A DNA stretch of 64,000 nucleotides from Myrica gale (taxonomy: Eukaryota; Streptophyta; Magnoliopsida; Fagales; Myricaceae): contig OZ005600.1 in NCBI GenBank assembly GCA_963930655.1, positions 6,699,501 through 6,763,500 of the forward strand, read 5' to 3'. The position numbers and the translations under genes are program-made. Within the stretch, counting starts at the first letter, position 1. Each line of letters starts with the position of its first letter. Below the pieces are notes generated by a model that worked only from the letters and a program-made list of their open reading frames with translations, had not been told where the DNA came from and made no database searches. Positions 34,965 through 46,979 of this stretch are shown here, in pieces.

Positions 34965-37900
34965 ATGGCTGTGCGATACGTAGCCATCTCGGCGTTGTCT
35001 ACTGTGCTAAGCTTTATTGGTCTCCAATTCTGGACGGAGTTGTCTTTAGATGTGCTAAAATCGGATGGACTAATCACTGAGAATTTTATTCACTCGGGAA
35101 ATGCAAGCCGTGTCATTGAGCTGCTTTTGGGTTCTTATGCCACCATTGGATTGCTGACAAATTTTGTGCTCAATGTCTTTGTTTTACTTGTTCTGTGTCT
35201 GAAGGTATGTTTGCTATTCCCCTGAGTGACTTTTAATTATCAAGCAATTGTGACTTCATGTTGCTCCATGAACTATTTGAAAAGCGACTGTATGTGGTGT
35301 TGGGCAATGTATATGGAACTCCAAATAAGAGAATAGTACCCCTACATGTAAGATTAAAATTATTATTGGAAATTTTGTTACTAACTATCAAGCAAACTCA
35401 ATGAAAATGAATTGATGACTGATAGAATCGTATATGGAGCCAATATGTAAGATGAATGGGCTATTCTCTTTAGTTGACCAAATATTGTTGTATTACTCAA
35501 TGTATGCATATTCAAGATGATGAATAGAAGTTTGTGACTGATGATGTTGTATAACTACAATTTATATCTTTCACATGCAGACTATATTCTTTGTGGAGTT
35601 GTACCCTTCTGAGACCCGGAAATTGTTGGAACGTCTTATCAATTATATTATTTACAAGGTAAACTATTGTGTATAAGCAATCTGTTGAAAGCTTGTATAG
35701 TGTGATCACAAATAGTGACAAAATGCATCGATTCCAGTGTTGCATATCACATTTTTTTAATTAATTTCCATTAGTCTTTACAGGTTTACACATGAAGATG
35801 TTAAATGGTATAGATTGTCAGAAGATTTGTACCTTTTGATAACTTCCCAAATCCCCTCACAATGCAGGGGTTTTGTGCTCTTAAGTTTTTAAAGATTGTT
35901 ATCTCCTCAAGTGGAGAAATTTCTTCTTTGTCAGTACCGTTTATTTCTTCTCCTTCTTGTCATGCTTTAAGCCCTTCTAGACGTACTTGTGTTTTCCTTT
36001 GTAGGTTACTTCTGTCTCCCCCTTAAGATGAGTTTGTTTCTGGATGTTGTGTTACGACCTAGGGTCGTTAATATCTACGATGCGCGTAATTGTATATCTT
36101 TAATGGTTTTGGTTTCATACACACTATCTTTTGTTAGGAAAAAGAAGTTGATATCTCAAATATAGCTTTTTTGTTTCTTGTTTTATTTCAGTATCTAAGA
36201 TGTGGTGATGTTGACGAAAGGCTCCTGTAACTTTGTAATCTGTGTGCATCTTTTTTATTAGTTTACCTCTGGTGGTGGTGTTAGTAGCCTATGTGGGCTT
36301 GATTCTGTCGTTTTTAATGCTTACCAATAAAACAGGAAATAAATTTTATGGTTCACTAGTTGTGCTATCTTTTGATGAATATTGAGCAGGGGACGTTTCT
36401 CCCACTGGTTGTTCCGCCAACAATATATCATGCAGGCTTGTGGTCACTCTGGATGACTGTTCTGTGTTCTTTAAAGGTATCCGTGACTATTCCCCAAATG
36501 GTGATGCTGGTTTTAGATTTAATATAAAGATGAGTAGGTTATGTACTAACTCTCTTCTGGTTGTTGTCCAGATGTTTCAAGCTTTGGCCAGAGATCGACT
36601 TGAACGTTTGAATGCATCTCCTTCTGCTACCCCTTGGGCATATTTTCGTGTATATTCAGTCTTATTGTTGGTCTTCTCTGTTGACTATTTTTGGTATTGC
36701 TTCATTTATTCTCTCTATCTCTATCTATCTATCTAATCACCGTTAAAAAATTTCTCATCTTTGGTGGCACTTTCAACATAGGAGCTCTTAATTTTCCACT
36801 TGACAAAGTTCTTTCATAGTAATCTGCCTTTAGGAACATCTTTTTCGGCAGTTTTTCTTTTTGTTTATTTTAATTTGTTTTATTTTTTGGTTTTGTTGTG
36901 TAAACTGTTTGAGGGCCATTTGGAAGCTTTGAAATTTTGAGATGTTGAATGGGGGTAAGTACTAGGTTCCATATGTCCGCCATTCTTTCGAGTCTGGACC
37001 CAGCTGGCCACCAATAAAATTATCAACTTCCAATATTCAACCTTTGAAAGTTTTGATCCTCCAGAATTTCACAAGCATAGAGGATAGCCATTCAATAGTT
37101 GATGAGTCTTCGAGAAAGTGCTTGATAGGTGTTTTGCATGCTCACTAGATGCATTCTATGTGATGTGGGACCCTCTGATGTTTATTTAATCAAGTGTTTT
37201 CAGTGATATCTTGATTGCTATTGTCATCTATTTATAGGAAGCTTTGTCTAAGTATAAAATAATTCTTGATTTCATTACCCAACATCAAAATGTTATAGAT
37301 TTGTTAACTGCTCAAGCTTCTTATATATACTCTTTTGTTGTTGTTCTTCTTCCTTTTTATTTTTTTTTATTTTTTTTTATTTTTTTTTATGTTGGTCGCT
37401 GGCAGGATTAGGTTGTGTCTGGTAATATATAGAACGCTGGGTTCATATATGTTCCTGTTGTTATTCTTTGAGCCTTTCAGTGTTGCATTCGAGACAATGC
37501 AGGTAATTTTATTGAAACAGCTCTTGGCAATTATGCGAATGATTGGATCTTGTGAGATAATCAGTTCTCAGGTTGACTAGGTTAATTGGTTTGTGAAATA
37601 TCTGCTGTAGGCTATTTTAGTTCATGGGTTCCAGTTGCTTGATATATGGCTCCATCATTCAGCAGGGAGCAGTACAAATTGCCAAAGGTTCAAACTTTTT
37701 GATACATCAGCAGCAGGTTGTTTTTGAAATTTCTCTTTCACTTTGTTCATGATGCGTTCCACCATCACATACACCTGCCCTAGAAGTACAATTGACTAAG
37801 AAGTATAGGAAAAAGGATATTAAACTATCAATATATGCACACTAAATCCATATCTTTGTATCTTGGTTCTGTTGTTCATATGTGAAGCCCTTCCTTCAGC

Positions 37901-40900
37901 TGATTTTGGCTTGCCCAAAAATGAACTGTAGCATATCTTTTGTCTATCAAATGATAAGATATTTGTCTTTTTTTTTCATGTTCATGTTCATGTGTTTCTT
38001 CTTATTATTCTCTCTCAGTGTGTATGGTTAGTTTATTGGTTATTTTCGCTGGGGCTATGCTTTGGTCTGTGATTGGAGAAAAGGTAAACAATTTACCCAA
38101 AATAGATAAAAGGGTGAACAAACAAGTTATGTGGGGATTATTTTGAAAAATACATACCTAAATGAGGTGGTTATTACATGTAAAATTCATCCTGCATTAG
38201 GGGGGATTGAAAAAGGAAAAAGAAAATGGTGAAGCAGACAATTAGCTAGTGAGGATTTTTGGAGAAATGCCTACTTAAAGTTGGTGACAAGTGAATGTGA
38301 ATTTCACTTTTTGATTAGACAGCAAGGGGTATAAGGGGAATTATACTCCTTGTGCAAATCCACCATCATTGGTGGAGATTTGTGAATTCGCCTCTTTCGT
38401 AGATGGTGATGCATTCATCTGGAATTGTACGCATTTATGAATGCGATATGTTGTCTGTCAGTTTGTGTAAAGCACAATTCGCTCTCGTGTTGAATATAGA
38501 AGATGTGGGGTTGTGAACCCTCCCCCTTGGTTCGGTGGGAGGCCATTCCCGGCCACTGCATTGATGGGGTCGGTTGCCTTTTTCAAAGACTGAACAGCAC
38601 TGAGTGTAGGGGAAAAACCGGCCGGCACCAATGTCACTGGGTTTGTTGGGAGTGTCGGTCAGCACCTAGGTGAGAGAGACGGAGTTGGGTGAGAGAGAGA
38701 GAGGCGAGGTAAGATTGTTAAATTTTAATGAATTTTTTAAAGTTAAATGGGTCATCGGGTCAGTTTGTCAACCCCTTAAATCAGAGGCCCAAACCGACCC
38801 ATTTCGTTTTGAACATTTTTGGGTGGGCCCAATTGGGCCAGGTCGGTTTTGGTTGGGCTGGTCAGTCTTGGCCCAATTCTAAGAAGATGTGCTTTATTCA
38901 ACAGAAGGATGATTGTGGTGGATTTAACTTTTCCTGATTAAGGTGTGACTGCAGCAGGTTCATTATCGGAATGGAAAGGCGTTCTTATTCGGAATTTGGG
39001 TTTTTCCCTGGACGTAGCAACATTGTTAATGGCACTTGGTCACTACGTGCATATTTGGTGGCTTCATGGCATGGCATTCCATCTTGTGGATGCGATTCTT
39101 TTCCTAAATATACGTGTAAGCACCTGTGTAATTATTTCATTCCACTAGCTGGTGGAGCATTCAATATTTGTTTAATTCCGTTACTTGCCCATAATGTGAA
39201 GTCCAATATGTAATTAATTCATCAATGTTCAGGCTTTGCTAAGTGCTATTTGGAAGCGTATAAAAGGATTCATCAAATTGCGAAAAGCTTTAGGTGCTCT
39301 TCATGCTGCCCTTCCCGATGCAACAACTGAAGAGCTGCAAGCATATGATGATGAATGTGCCATCTGTAGGGTATGTTTTGTCTTTTCTTGGTTATCTTTT
39401 AGTTGTTATTGATCCCTCAAAGTTGTTAAACTGGCAAATGACAGGAACCCATGGCTAAGGCAAAAAAGTTACACTGCAGGCATCTGTTTCATCTTGCATG
39501 CTTGAGATCTTGGTATCACTCGTACTTTTTGGTATTTTACCTCCTTTGCTTTTGTAGTTTCAAGCATCTGAGCCATGCTGAAGCTTATTCATTAATGACA
39601 GGTTGGATCAAGGATTAAATGAGACTTATTCATGCCCCACATGTCGAAAGCCACTTTTCATTGGCAGACCTGAGAATGAAGTTAACCCTCATACTGGAGA
39701 AGTTGTAAGTGATGAGCAGCTTGCCCGTCAATTAAGTGCTGAACTTGATCGCCAAAACAGTTCTGGACAGACGCTGCCTACTGGAGTATTTCCTACTCAG
39801 TCACAGAACCCAATAGAAGGCGATCGTTGGAGGTCACTTCCTTTCTTTATGTTAGTGTAATTTTTCTTACCATCCTTGAAATAAATCGAAGTGGTACATC
39901 TAGCTGGAGAAGCATCTGTTTGACAAACTGGCACTGGAGCCACTTGCTTAGATCATCAGAATGTTTTTTTTATTACTACTTTTTGGGTGGGGGAACTTCT
40001 TACCTTTTATTGAGGTGAAGATGCTGTTATAACTCCTGAAGACCTGGTTTGGGATACCCCCTGTCCACCAACTCTAGCAGAAATCCGGCTGGCATCTTCC
40101 ATCAGGTGTTGGTTTAAGAGAGTCCTTCTTCAGGCTTTGCAGAGAAAAAAAAAATGTTATGCCTAGAGAAAATGACACAAATGACATTGTACTTCATGGG
40201 TCTTTAATACATAAGTGAGATCTCTGAAAAAGACCAGGAGAGAGAGAGAGAGAGAGAAGAAAAAGAAGAATCCATAGAAGTGTCATATGTAATGACCAAT
40301 ATAACTATCTAAACTCTTCCAGAACTGTTTCGTATCTAAAAATTGCAAAAAACTTTTGCTTGAATGTAATTTAACTGACCTCCTTAAGCATCATACAGTA
40401 ACTATATGTTTGGGCAGGTGTTACGTAGTGAGTCAAACAACTTCATCTTCCGTGTTTCTTTTGTGAAATCATTTCTCCTTTTGCACCATAGGAGTGCAGG
40501 ACTGGATTCGAGTTGGTTGCATGCTTGGCCAAGCCAGGGTGTTGATGGAGCTGGACCCTCTAATGCTGTAAGATCAGTTGGATTAGGGAGACTTCAGATG
40601 ATGATGAGGCATTTTGCATCTGTAGGGGAAACCTACGCGCAAACTGCCGTTGAAGATGGTGCTTGGAGCCTTTGGCCTGTGAATCCCTCTCAGCCTGCCT
40701 CAACTGGTCCACCTATTGCTCCTGCTGGTGGTGGCAGATACACTGGAAGCAGAGGTGGTTTACGTATGAGGACTGCCCCAGGCCCTGCAAATGACAATGT
40801 AGCTAACATACTTACCATGGCTGAGACAGTACGGGAGGTTTTGCCACACATGCCTGATGACATAATTTTCCAGGTATTAATTTATATTCTTGCATAGACT

Positions 40901-41244
40901 TTAAGCTCTCTGAAGTTGGTTGTAGTGTCAGTCATATCAACAAATGTTTAGAATAAACATTATATACATGTATGTATGAATGGTTTTCCTGGTAAAGCGT
41001 GATCATTTACCTTCATGAAAATATTTTGCTGGTCAGTGAAAAAAGAAAATGGCATTTGGCCGCCAGAATGGAGTCCTTGGTGTCAAAATTTATCTAAGGC
41101 CAATGGTTTATGTATTAAGGAGTTTGTTTTTTCATTTTCTTATTTCTAATTGCTTATCTTGAATATTCTATGCATCAATTTTTTCAGGACTTGCAGCGAA
41201 CAAACTCTGTCGCTGTTACTGTGAATAATCTTCTCCATATGTGA
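34965..41244 (+). CDS. RIN2: RIN2/RIN3-like membrane RING-H2 E3 ubiquitin ligase (gp78/AMFR type)
   Basis: Membrane E3 ligase; Arabidopsis RIN2/RIN3 act on RPM1/RPS2-dependent cell death, and the animal relative gp78 acts in ER-associated degradation. Twelve exons join in frame: 34965-35204, 35581-35658, 36390-36476, 36572-36693, 37406-37502, 37611-37716, 38958-39115, 39233-39370, 39445-39512, 39602-39832, 40492-40873 and 41188-41244. The product is 587 residues. Several membrane segments occupy residues 1-310. The RING-H2 domain (338-379) has C338, C341, C353, H355, H358, C361, C376 and C379, with CRHLFHLACLRSWL. A CUE domain (about 551-587, MAETVREVLPHMPDDIIFQ to NNLLHM) closes the protein. 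Intron 6 (1.24 kb) holds GA-rich and repeat-like sequence near 38440-38900. I cannot separate RIN2 from RIN3. Confidence 0.93.
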
Positions 41245-44030
41245 GTATGAATTACATTTCCTTTTGTTGGACGAGATCCTGGTCCGTCCTTCACGGAATA
41301 TCTGGAGGCTTGTTGACATGCACAACTTGTGTTTGACAAACTACCGGACATTTTTTTGTTCTGTTTCAATTTATCTCCGTCTTCTAAAGTTATACATGCA
41401 CAAGCTTCTTTCTCTGTATATAGGCAATTAGTCAATCAGTTGTATTCGTGAAAAAAGGGAAACGTTGCAAATATAGTTGCCTCTTTATGGGAAAAATAAA
41501 ATTGTTATGCACGCAGCACCACGAGCATGTGGGTGTTCTTGCATTCTGTTTGCCTTTCTTCTTTTTGGAACTACCGCTCTTTACTTAATTTGTCGCTTTG
41601 ATTGAGTGGCCGCGTTCTCTCTCGTGCATAGCATTGTAAACTTCACAATAGCCTTGCTCTGTTGCGTACGTGTTGGATTCAAACTATAAATATACCAAAA
41701 ATTGCAAGGCGACCATGAAGACAGGGGAGCGCTGAGGCGACCGAGAATGCTGCGCTTTCAAGAAACACGATTTTGTGGATTTCAAGCTCAAAGTTCAAGG
41801 TCTTTGCCTTGCCATCTTGTCCAACCGTCAGTAACAAACATCATTTCTTAATCTCGGGGGCTCACTTTGGTCTTGTCCTGAGTGTGCTCATGGGGATTGA
41901 GCCTCGTTCCAAACCAGGACCGAAAGTAATTGGTCTGCACCCTTTTAACCCAACATGGTCAAAGTCGCAGCTTCTCAATCTCCGGCTTAGCCAAAACTCC
42001 ATTCGGTTTCTTTATTTATTCCAACTTTTCTTGCCGCTTCGCAGGTCCGGATGGCCAAACTATAGTTTAGGATTCCTTTTGTCTTTACTTTTCTTACTTT
42101 AAAGCCTGACTTGTGAATCCCGAAATATTTATTTTCAGGAGAAAATATCCCAACCGTGTGTTAGTTTAGAGTATCAAGTACAAAATATGAGTAATTGGTA
42201 GGTGAAAAATATATTTTTCCTTTCTTTTTGAGTTTAGTTTCTACTCCAAATTAAAATAATCAAGACCAAATTAGTTCCATCAATACGTGCAACGTGTCAC
42301 GAGTAGTTGAAATGGTCGGCTCCGGTTGCGTGACTAGTGGCTAAAAGTTTGAAGTTCTTAATCCTTAGGATTTGTAATCCGCATTTTGGCAACGTAAATC
42401 GGGAAAAGTGGTCGCAATTGTTTGATAGGAAGTGTAGGAGATAACGTATACCACTAAGAGGGTAGGAATACTCTTCTAATTGTTTCAACATGTTGATTCC
42501 TTTCTCATTCGGATGAGAAAACAGAAACCTGCTGTGTATACTGCATGAAAATAGACTAACGAGATGAAAATTAAAATTGCAAAAAGACATTGTCACTGGA
42601 AAAGTAGTAGCTGTAACGTACACACGTAACGAATTAGGTTCTTTTCGGTTAACCAAACATGCATGGTCTGCTATATATAGTTGGGTCCTTTCGTTTTCTG
42701 GGCTGCTATAGTTGTGAACTTGTGGCTACACGTTTATAATCGAAGGGCAAGATTTGTCCGGTTGAAAAGGTGCGGATTAGCCACAAACACGGAGCCACAC
42801 GCATGAATTGAGAGGGACAATAGTTGGATGTTTTCGATGACAACAAACCCGGTTGGCTCTTGCTTTGTAATCCTACATTCTGTTTCTCTTCGACTCCTTC
42901 CACTTTAAGGGCATTGATTTCCTCATCATTAGAATCTCCACGGTGGACTTCTTTGACTACATTCCCTTGTGTTTTGGAGTACAATTCTTTTCCCTGCTTT
43001 CTTGCTTGGTTTTCTACGTACCGGCAAAAAAGAAGCTGGATGTTTCGAAGTGCCGTGTACTATGTACTGTCGGTGTTCGTTGTTTTCTAAATCTTGAAGC
43101 AGATCAGACTGAGAAATTCTTATGTTATCAGATCGCGTGGTGTTTTTGGGTATCCCTAGGGATCGATCATTTTCTATCTCCTGGGATATGAAAGATCAGT
43201 CACGCGTTAAAGAAAACCTACTACGTACGTAAGATAATACTGCAATCCCTTTCGGAAGAGTTATGCCATCTTCTAATTCTCAAACCTGGTTTGTATAAAT
43301 GTGTAGCCTTAGAGACTAGAGTTAGAGATTACTGGTTCAACTGTCGGTATTTGTGGAAAAAAACATAAAACAAATGAATCTTCTCTTAGTGGGAATCAGG
43401 TGGCTTCATTAATTAATATTCAAACTTTCAGTTTACATTAGCTATTCAACCCATAGACATACTTTTGGTTTAATCCTTGCTTCCCAGGTTCAAGACACAC
43501 CTAATTCTTTAGCTATTCTTTTACCCACAATCACTATGCTAACTGTTAGTCTCAGTACTTCCTTCGGAGTTGATTGATAGAAGAGTCCAAAATGTTCCGT
43601 AACCTAAGGAAGCATTGAAAATGCGACATTACAGGTCATATATGATATAGTACTCCACATAACAAGTAACGTTGAAAGATTTTGAGTAAATTAAGCGTTA
43701 TAATATTTCTTCTCCGCACGTATATATATATTGTTCAAGCTCACCATCTCCCCTTGTTCGGGTTAAACGCCTTCATTTTGGAGTACACCAGTGGCTGAAA
43801 AAGTGATAAGAGGGCACAAGTGAGGCCAGTCTTCGTCACAGTTTTCTTCGTTGTCAGTCTCATCACCAGTTCATCAGCATTCCTCTTTCACAGCTCTTCA
43901 GTCGCTCGCTTATAAAACGGGCTCTTTCTTGCTCCATTTGACAGTAACCCTGCGCCACTTCGTTGTGTATAAATCCCGATCTCTATACTTCTCCTTCGAC
44001 GCTGAAATTGAAACAGTCCTCCCACCAATA
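41245..44030. other. Intergenic between RIN2-like and RGF genes
   Basis: No gene established. A minus-strand frame open across about 42706-43050 has a charged, protein-like middle (NDEEINALKVEGVEEKQNVG) but no ATG start or known motif. TA repeats near 43720 may mark the core promoter of the RGF gene. Confidence 0.4.
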
Positions 44031-44628
44031 ATGTCCATCACATGTAATTTTTTGGTCCTGCTCTTGTCTCTTTCCATGCAGTACGGATCCAATGCTCGCA
44101 AACTTGGAGTGACGACTGATAAGATTTCCAGCTTAGAATCCATCATTTCGATCAAGGTTGGACTTGTATTTCCACGTTTCCCATTTTCAAGATTTCCCGC
44201 GAAGGTAAGTTACGTTATTTTCTTTTTGGTTATCTGTATATATCTTTCTTGTTGATTTTGCACTATTATTGATGATATATGCATTATTTGTCCTAAACAA
44301 AAAAGTTTATGTTCTTTTTATCGTCTAGGCTATGTTGAGTAAGGTTCAGCTTACCACGGAATCCACTGATCAAGGAAGATCAGGAGCAAATGGAGAGTAC
44401 ATCGATGACAAGGTTAAGGGTACTGGTTCAACTCCACAAAAGCCAGAAGACTCAAAGGCTCCGTCCAAGGATCTGAAAAATATCAAGGGGAAAATTCCAG
44501 GTCTCGTCCCAGTCAAGCCTCAGCTTGTTTCAGTTTCTAGGCGCGTGCCCCGAAAGAACTACGATGAACATCCCGGCTTATACTCGGACTATTCTCGGCC
44601 TAGAACTCTCCCTCCCTCTCATAACTGA
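44031..44628 (+). CDS. Root meristem growth factor (RGF/GOLVEN/CLEL) peptide precursor
   Basis: Secreted precursor of a tyrosine-sulfated peptide hormone. Exons 44031-44204 and 44329-44628 (phase 0, PAK|AML) give 157 residues. The start at 44031 gives a signal peptide MSITCNFLVLLLSLSM followed by QYGSNARKL; the in-frame upstream extension would bury it. The variable middle is Lys/Ser-rich. The C-terminus YSDYSRPRTLPPSHN ends with the family motif: DY for sulfation, the PP pair for hydroxylation, and HN as the last residues before the stop. Known RGF receptors are LRR kinases controlling root meristem and gravitropism. Which paralogue it is cannot be told. A second RGF unit follows 600 bases downstream. 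Confidence 0.88.
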
Positions 44629-45221
44629 AGTTTTCCCCTCTTGCTGCATTAGCTATTCCTCTTTAGCCTTCTCTATTTCTCGGCTTCGAGACGTTCCATT
44701 TCATTCACTGGTAGTACTGAAGCCTTCATAACCATAGTGACAGAATGTAGGAAGTCTTTAGATATCGTACGTCTACGTACAAGAACAATGTATATTTAAT
44801 TACCGGATCAAACGAAATTCCTTAACTGTTGTACACCTGACCCAGCTATTAATTTATGGATCTCTTCTGGTCTAATTTCTTCCTCATTTTCTTTATATAT
44901 ATTGTTATTATAATTAATTAGTACAAATTTTGATGGGGATGGAACATGCAGGAACCGAGATTGCTCTATCATATTGTCACGAGGGCTTGCTTAGGGCAAC
45001 CAGTGATAAGGTAAATTGTTGCACTGCTCTTGTAGTTAATTTGGGCTAAAAAAATCCCGCAAGAAACAAGGGCACAAGCGCAGCTTATGATCCCATCTTT
45101 TCTATATATGATGGTGTCTGTTGTGAGGGTACTGCAATAAGCCAACGGGATATATATATGGCTGGGAGGAGAGGGAGAGAGAGAGGGAGGAAGGGAGAGC
45201 TTGCTCGGTGGATCCATTACT

Positions 45222-45419
45222 ATGACTATAACATGTTACTGTCTGTTGCTTATGTAGGCCGGATCGAGAAGGCGAGCAATATTATTGTCAGTGGTAGGAT
45301 CAGTTCGTTCTAAAGTTAAAGAAGACAAAGATTCCTACGGTACTAACGAAATAGTACAGCATGTAGAGCCGACAGATTATGATCAACCACATCAGACACC
45401 ACCAGTTCACAATAAGTAG
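45222..45419 (+). pseudogene. Second RGF/GOLVEN unit, with in-frame stop in the leader
   Basis: The frame starting at ATG 45222 reads MTITCYCLLLM, then TAG (45255-45257), then AGSRRRAILLSVVG and on to TDYDQPHQTPPVHNK before the stop at 45417-45419. The start resembles the neighbour's MSITCNFLVLLL, and the TAG aligns with its CAG in ATGCAG. The C-terminus is a full RGF motif (DY, P5, PP, HN), here with one extra Lys. Either the copy is disabled by a CAG to TAG change, or the T-rich tract plus AG before 45258 serves as a splice acceptor. In that case exon 44031-44204 (ending phase 0) could join here in frame and supply a signal peptide. A TATA-like gatatatatatgg lies about 70 bases before ATG 45222. 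Confidence 0.7.
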
Positions 45420-45432
45420 GCTAGCTAGCTAC

Positions 45433-45570
45433 TTTTTTTTCTTTTTTTTTTCTTTTTCTTTTTCTAGGTAAAGCAGGCAAGCCTGCGGGGAATGAGGGAC
45501 ACGGAGATACGAACTCCTGAAAGGACCCTCCCCATAAGGAGGACGTACCACACGAGCTAACGCTCGCTGG
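45433..45570 (-). mobile_element. Complete tRNA-derived SINE with 14 bp target duplication
   Basis: 138 bp flanked by ggctagctagctac at 45419-45432 and 45571-45584. On the minus strand it starts accagcgagcgttagctcg, with A box gttagctcgtgtgg and B-box-like ggagttcgtatctc. It ends in an A-rich tail (the T/C-rich plus-strand run 45433-45466). The insertion lies directly after the stop codon of the second RGF unit. Confidence 0.88.
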
Positions 45571-45977
45571 TGGCTAGCTAGCTACCTAATTTTGCAACAT
45601 CGATCCTACGTTTTCTATATATCTAGGTTCCTGTTGTGTTTTATCTTCTTTATTTTGTTTAAGACCCCTTGTATATATATATAGCAAATTAAAGACCAAG
45701 AGAACATTTTGGACCCACATGGAAATAGCAACATAAGATAAATTTGAGTGGCATAGTTTTCAACTAGCTATCACTAAAATATGTTACTGGATCTTCGCAG
45801 TTCATTTCAATGGTTTCAATTGGAACTTGATGCCTGTGTGAAGAGTAGAAGGAAAGAACCCTGCTTTCTTCATTAACGTAGGTATATGTTAAGCCTTCAG
45901 ATTTTATCAAACCCACATGACAGCTTCACGTTTTAAAACGATAGCGCACAGGAGGAGGTGAGCCGCTCCCTTGTATT

Positions 45978-46318
45978 GTTGAGTGGTCTTGAGCCTTCTC
46001 AATCCAAAAAACTAGCTCAAGATGCGAGATTTTCCCTCACACTTATAAACTGACCATCAACCCCTTCTACAACCGATGTTAGACTAACCCCAACAATCTT
46101 CCCCTCACACATTGGGTCCTGGGTTAAGTAAAGACAACTTGTTTCTCACATGGACTGTTGAGTCCGAGACTTGTTGGTAAACCTGGGTTTTGATACCAGT
46201 GTTAGTTGGTCTTAAGCCTTCTCAACACCAAAAGCTAGTTAATGAGGTGAAGTTTTTCCTCACACTTATAAACTGACCATCAACCCCTTTCACAAACTAT
46301 GTGAGACTAACCTCAACA
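45978..46318. repeat. Direct repeat, about 118 bp, period 223
   Basis: Copies at 45978-46095 and 46201-46318 share cacttataaactgaccatca, accccttctacaa-type sequence and agactaacc(c/t)caaca. The spacer contains cctcacacattgggtcc. This is an interspersed plant repeat pattern, probably a transposon terminal region; family not identified. Confidence 0.65.
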
Positions 46319-46979
46319 TATACATGATATTAAATGAGGGTGAAATGGTCCGCGGTGAAAATAGGAGGAAACATGAGGGGTCTGGCTCAACCACTCCCCA
46401 TTTAAAATATCATAAATTTAAAAGGCGTGTACAAAATACAAATCATATGAATTTCTCTTTTTCTTAGAGAATTATAAGAGAGAAAAAAAGGGAAATCCAA
46501 ATATCAAAAAGAACAAATGTGAATATAATAGATTTACGAGGATATATTACTTGTGCCCTCTTACAATATAGATATTCGAATAACTCAGGTTTGAGTAAAA
46601 CATTAATAAAATATATCATATTAATAAAGGCCTAGATTAAAGTGTATCAAGATTTTATTGTTTAGTTCACGTTACTAAGAATTTAATATCAACAATATCA
46701 AATGGTGTGAGCATTTATTTATTGTTTTTTTTTCTAAGGATATGTTCGGATAGTGTTTTTTTTTAGGATTTTTTTTTTGTGTTTTTTTAAATACTAATCC
46801 GAGCCAAAGATAATGAATTCAGCCCATCATTTAGCTTTTCCCGAACCGAGTATTATGATGTCACGGTCCCCGTTAGTCTCCACTCTCCAACTTGGCAACT
46901 ACCTCCATCTCTTTGGCATTCCAGTTCAACTGATAAGTCTCTAACTATCCCCTCTCTCTGCTCTGGGGCGATAGAGACA
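46319..46979. other. AT-rich upstream region of BIOF
   Basis: Mostly AT-rich, with a truncated stretch starting aaggatatgttcgg at 46737 that resembles a MITE family A terminus. The final 100 bases are pyrimidine-rich and likely the BIOF leader. Confidence 0.4.

Noticed and set aside
38440..38900. Possible transposon in RIN2 intron 6
   Set aside because: GA-rich runs and repeat-like words are present but no termini or target duplication could be found.
43851..44030. Upstream in-frame extension of the RGF precursor
   Set aside because: It would place 60 polar residues before a clear signal peptide; the ATG at 44031 is the sensible start.
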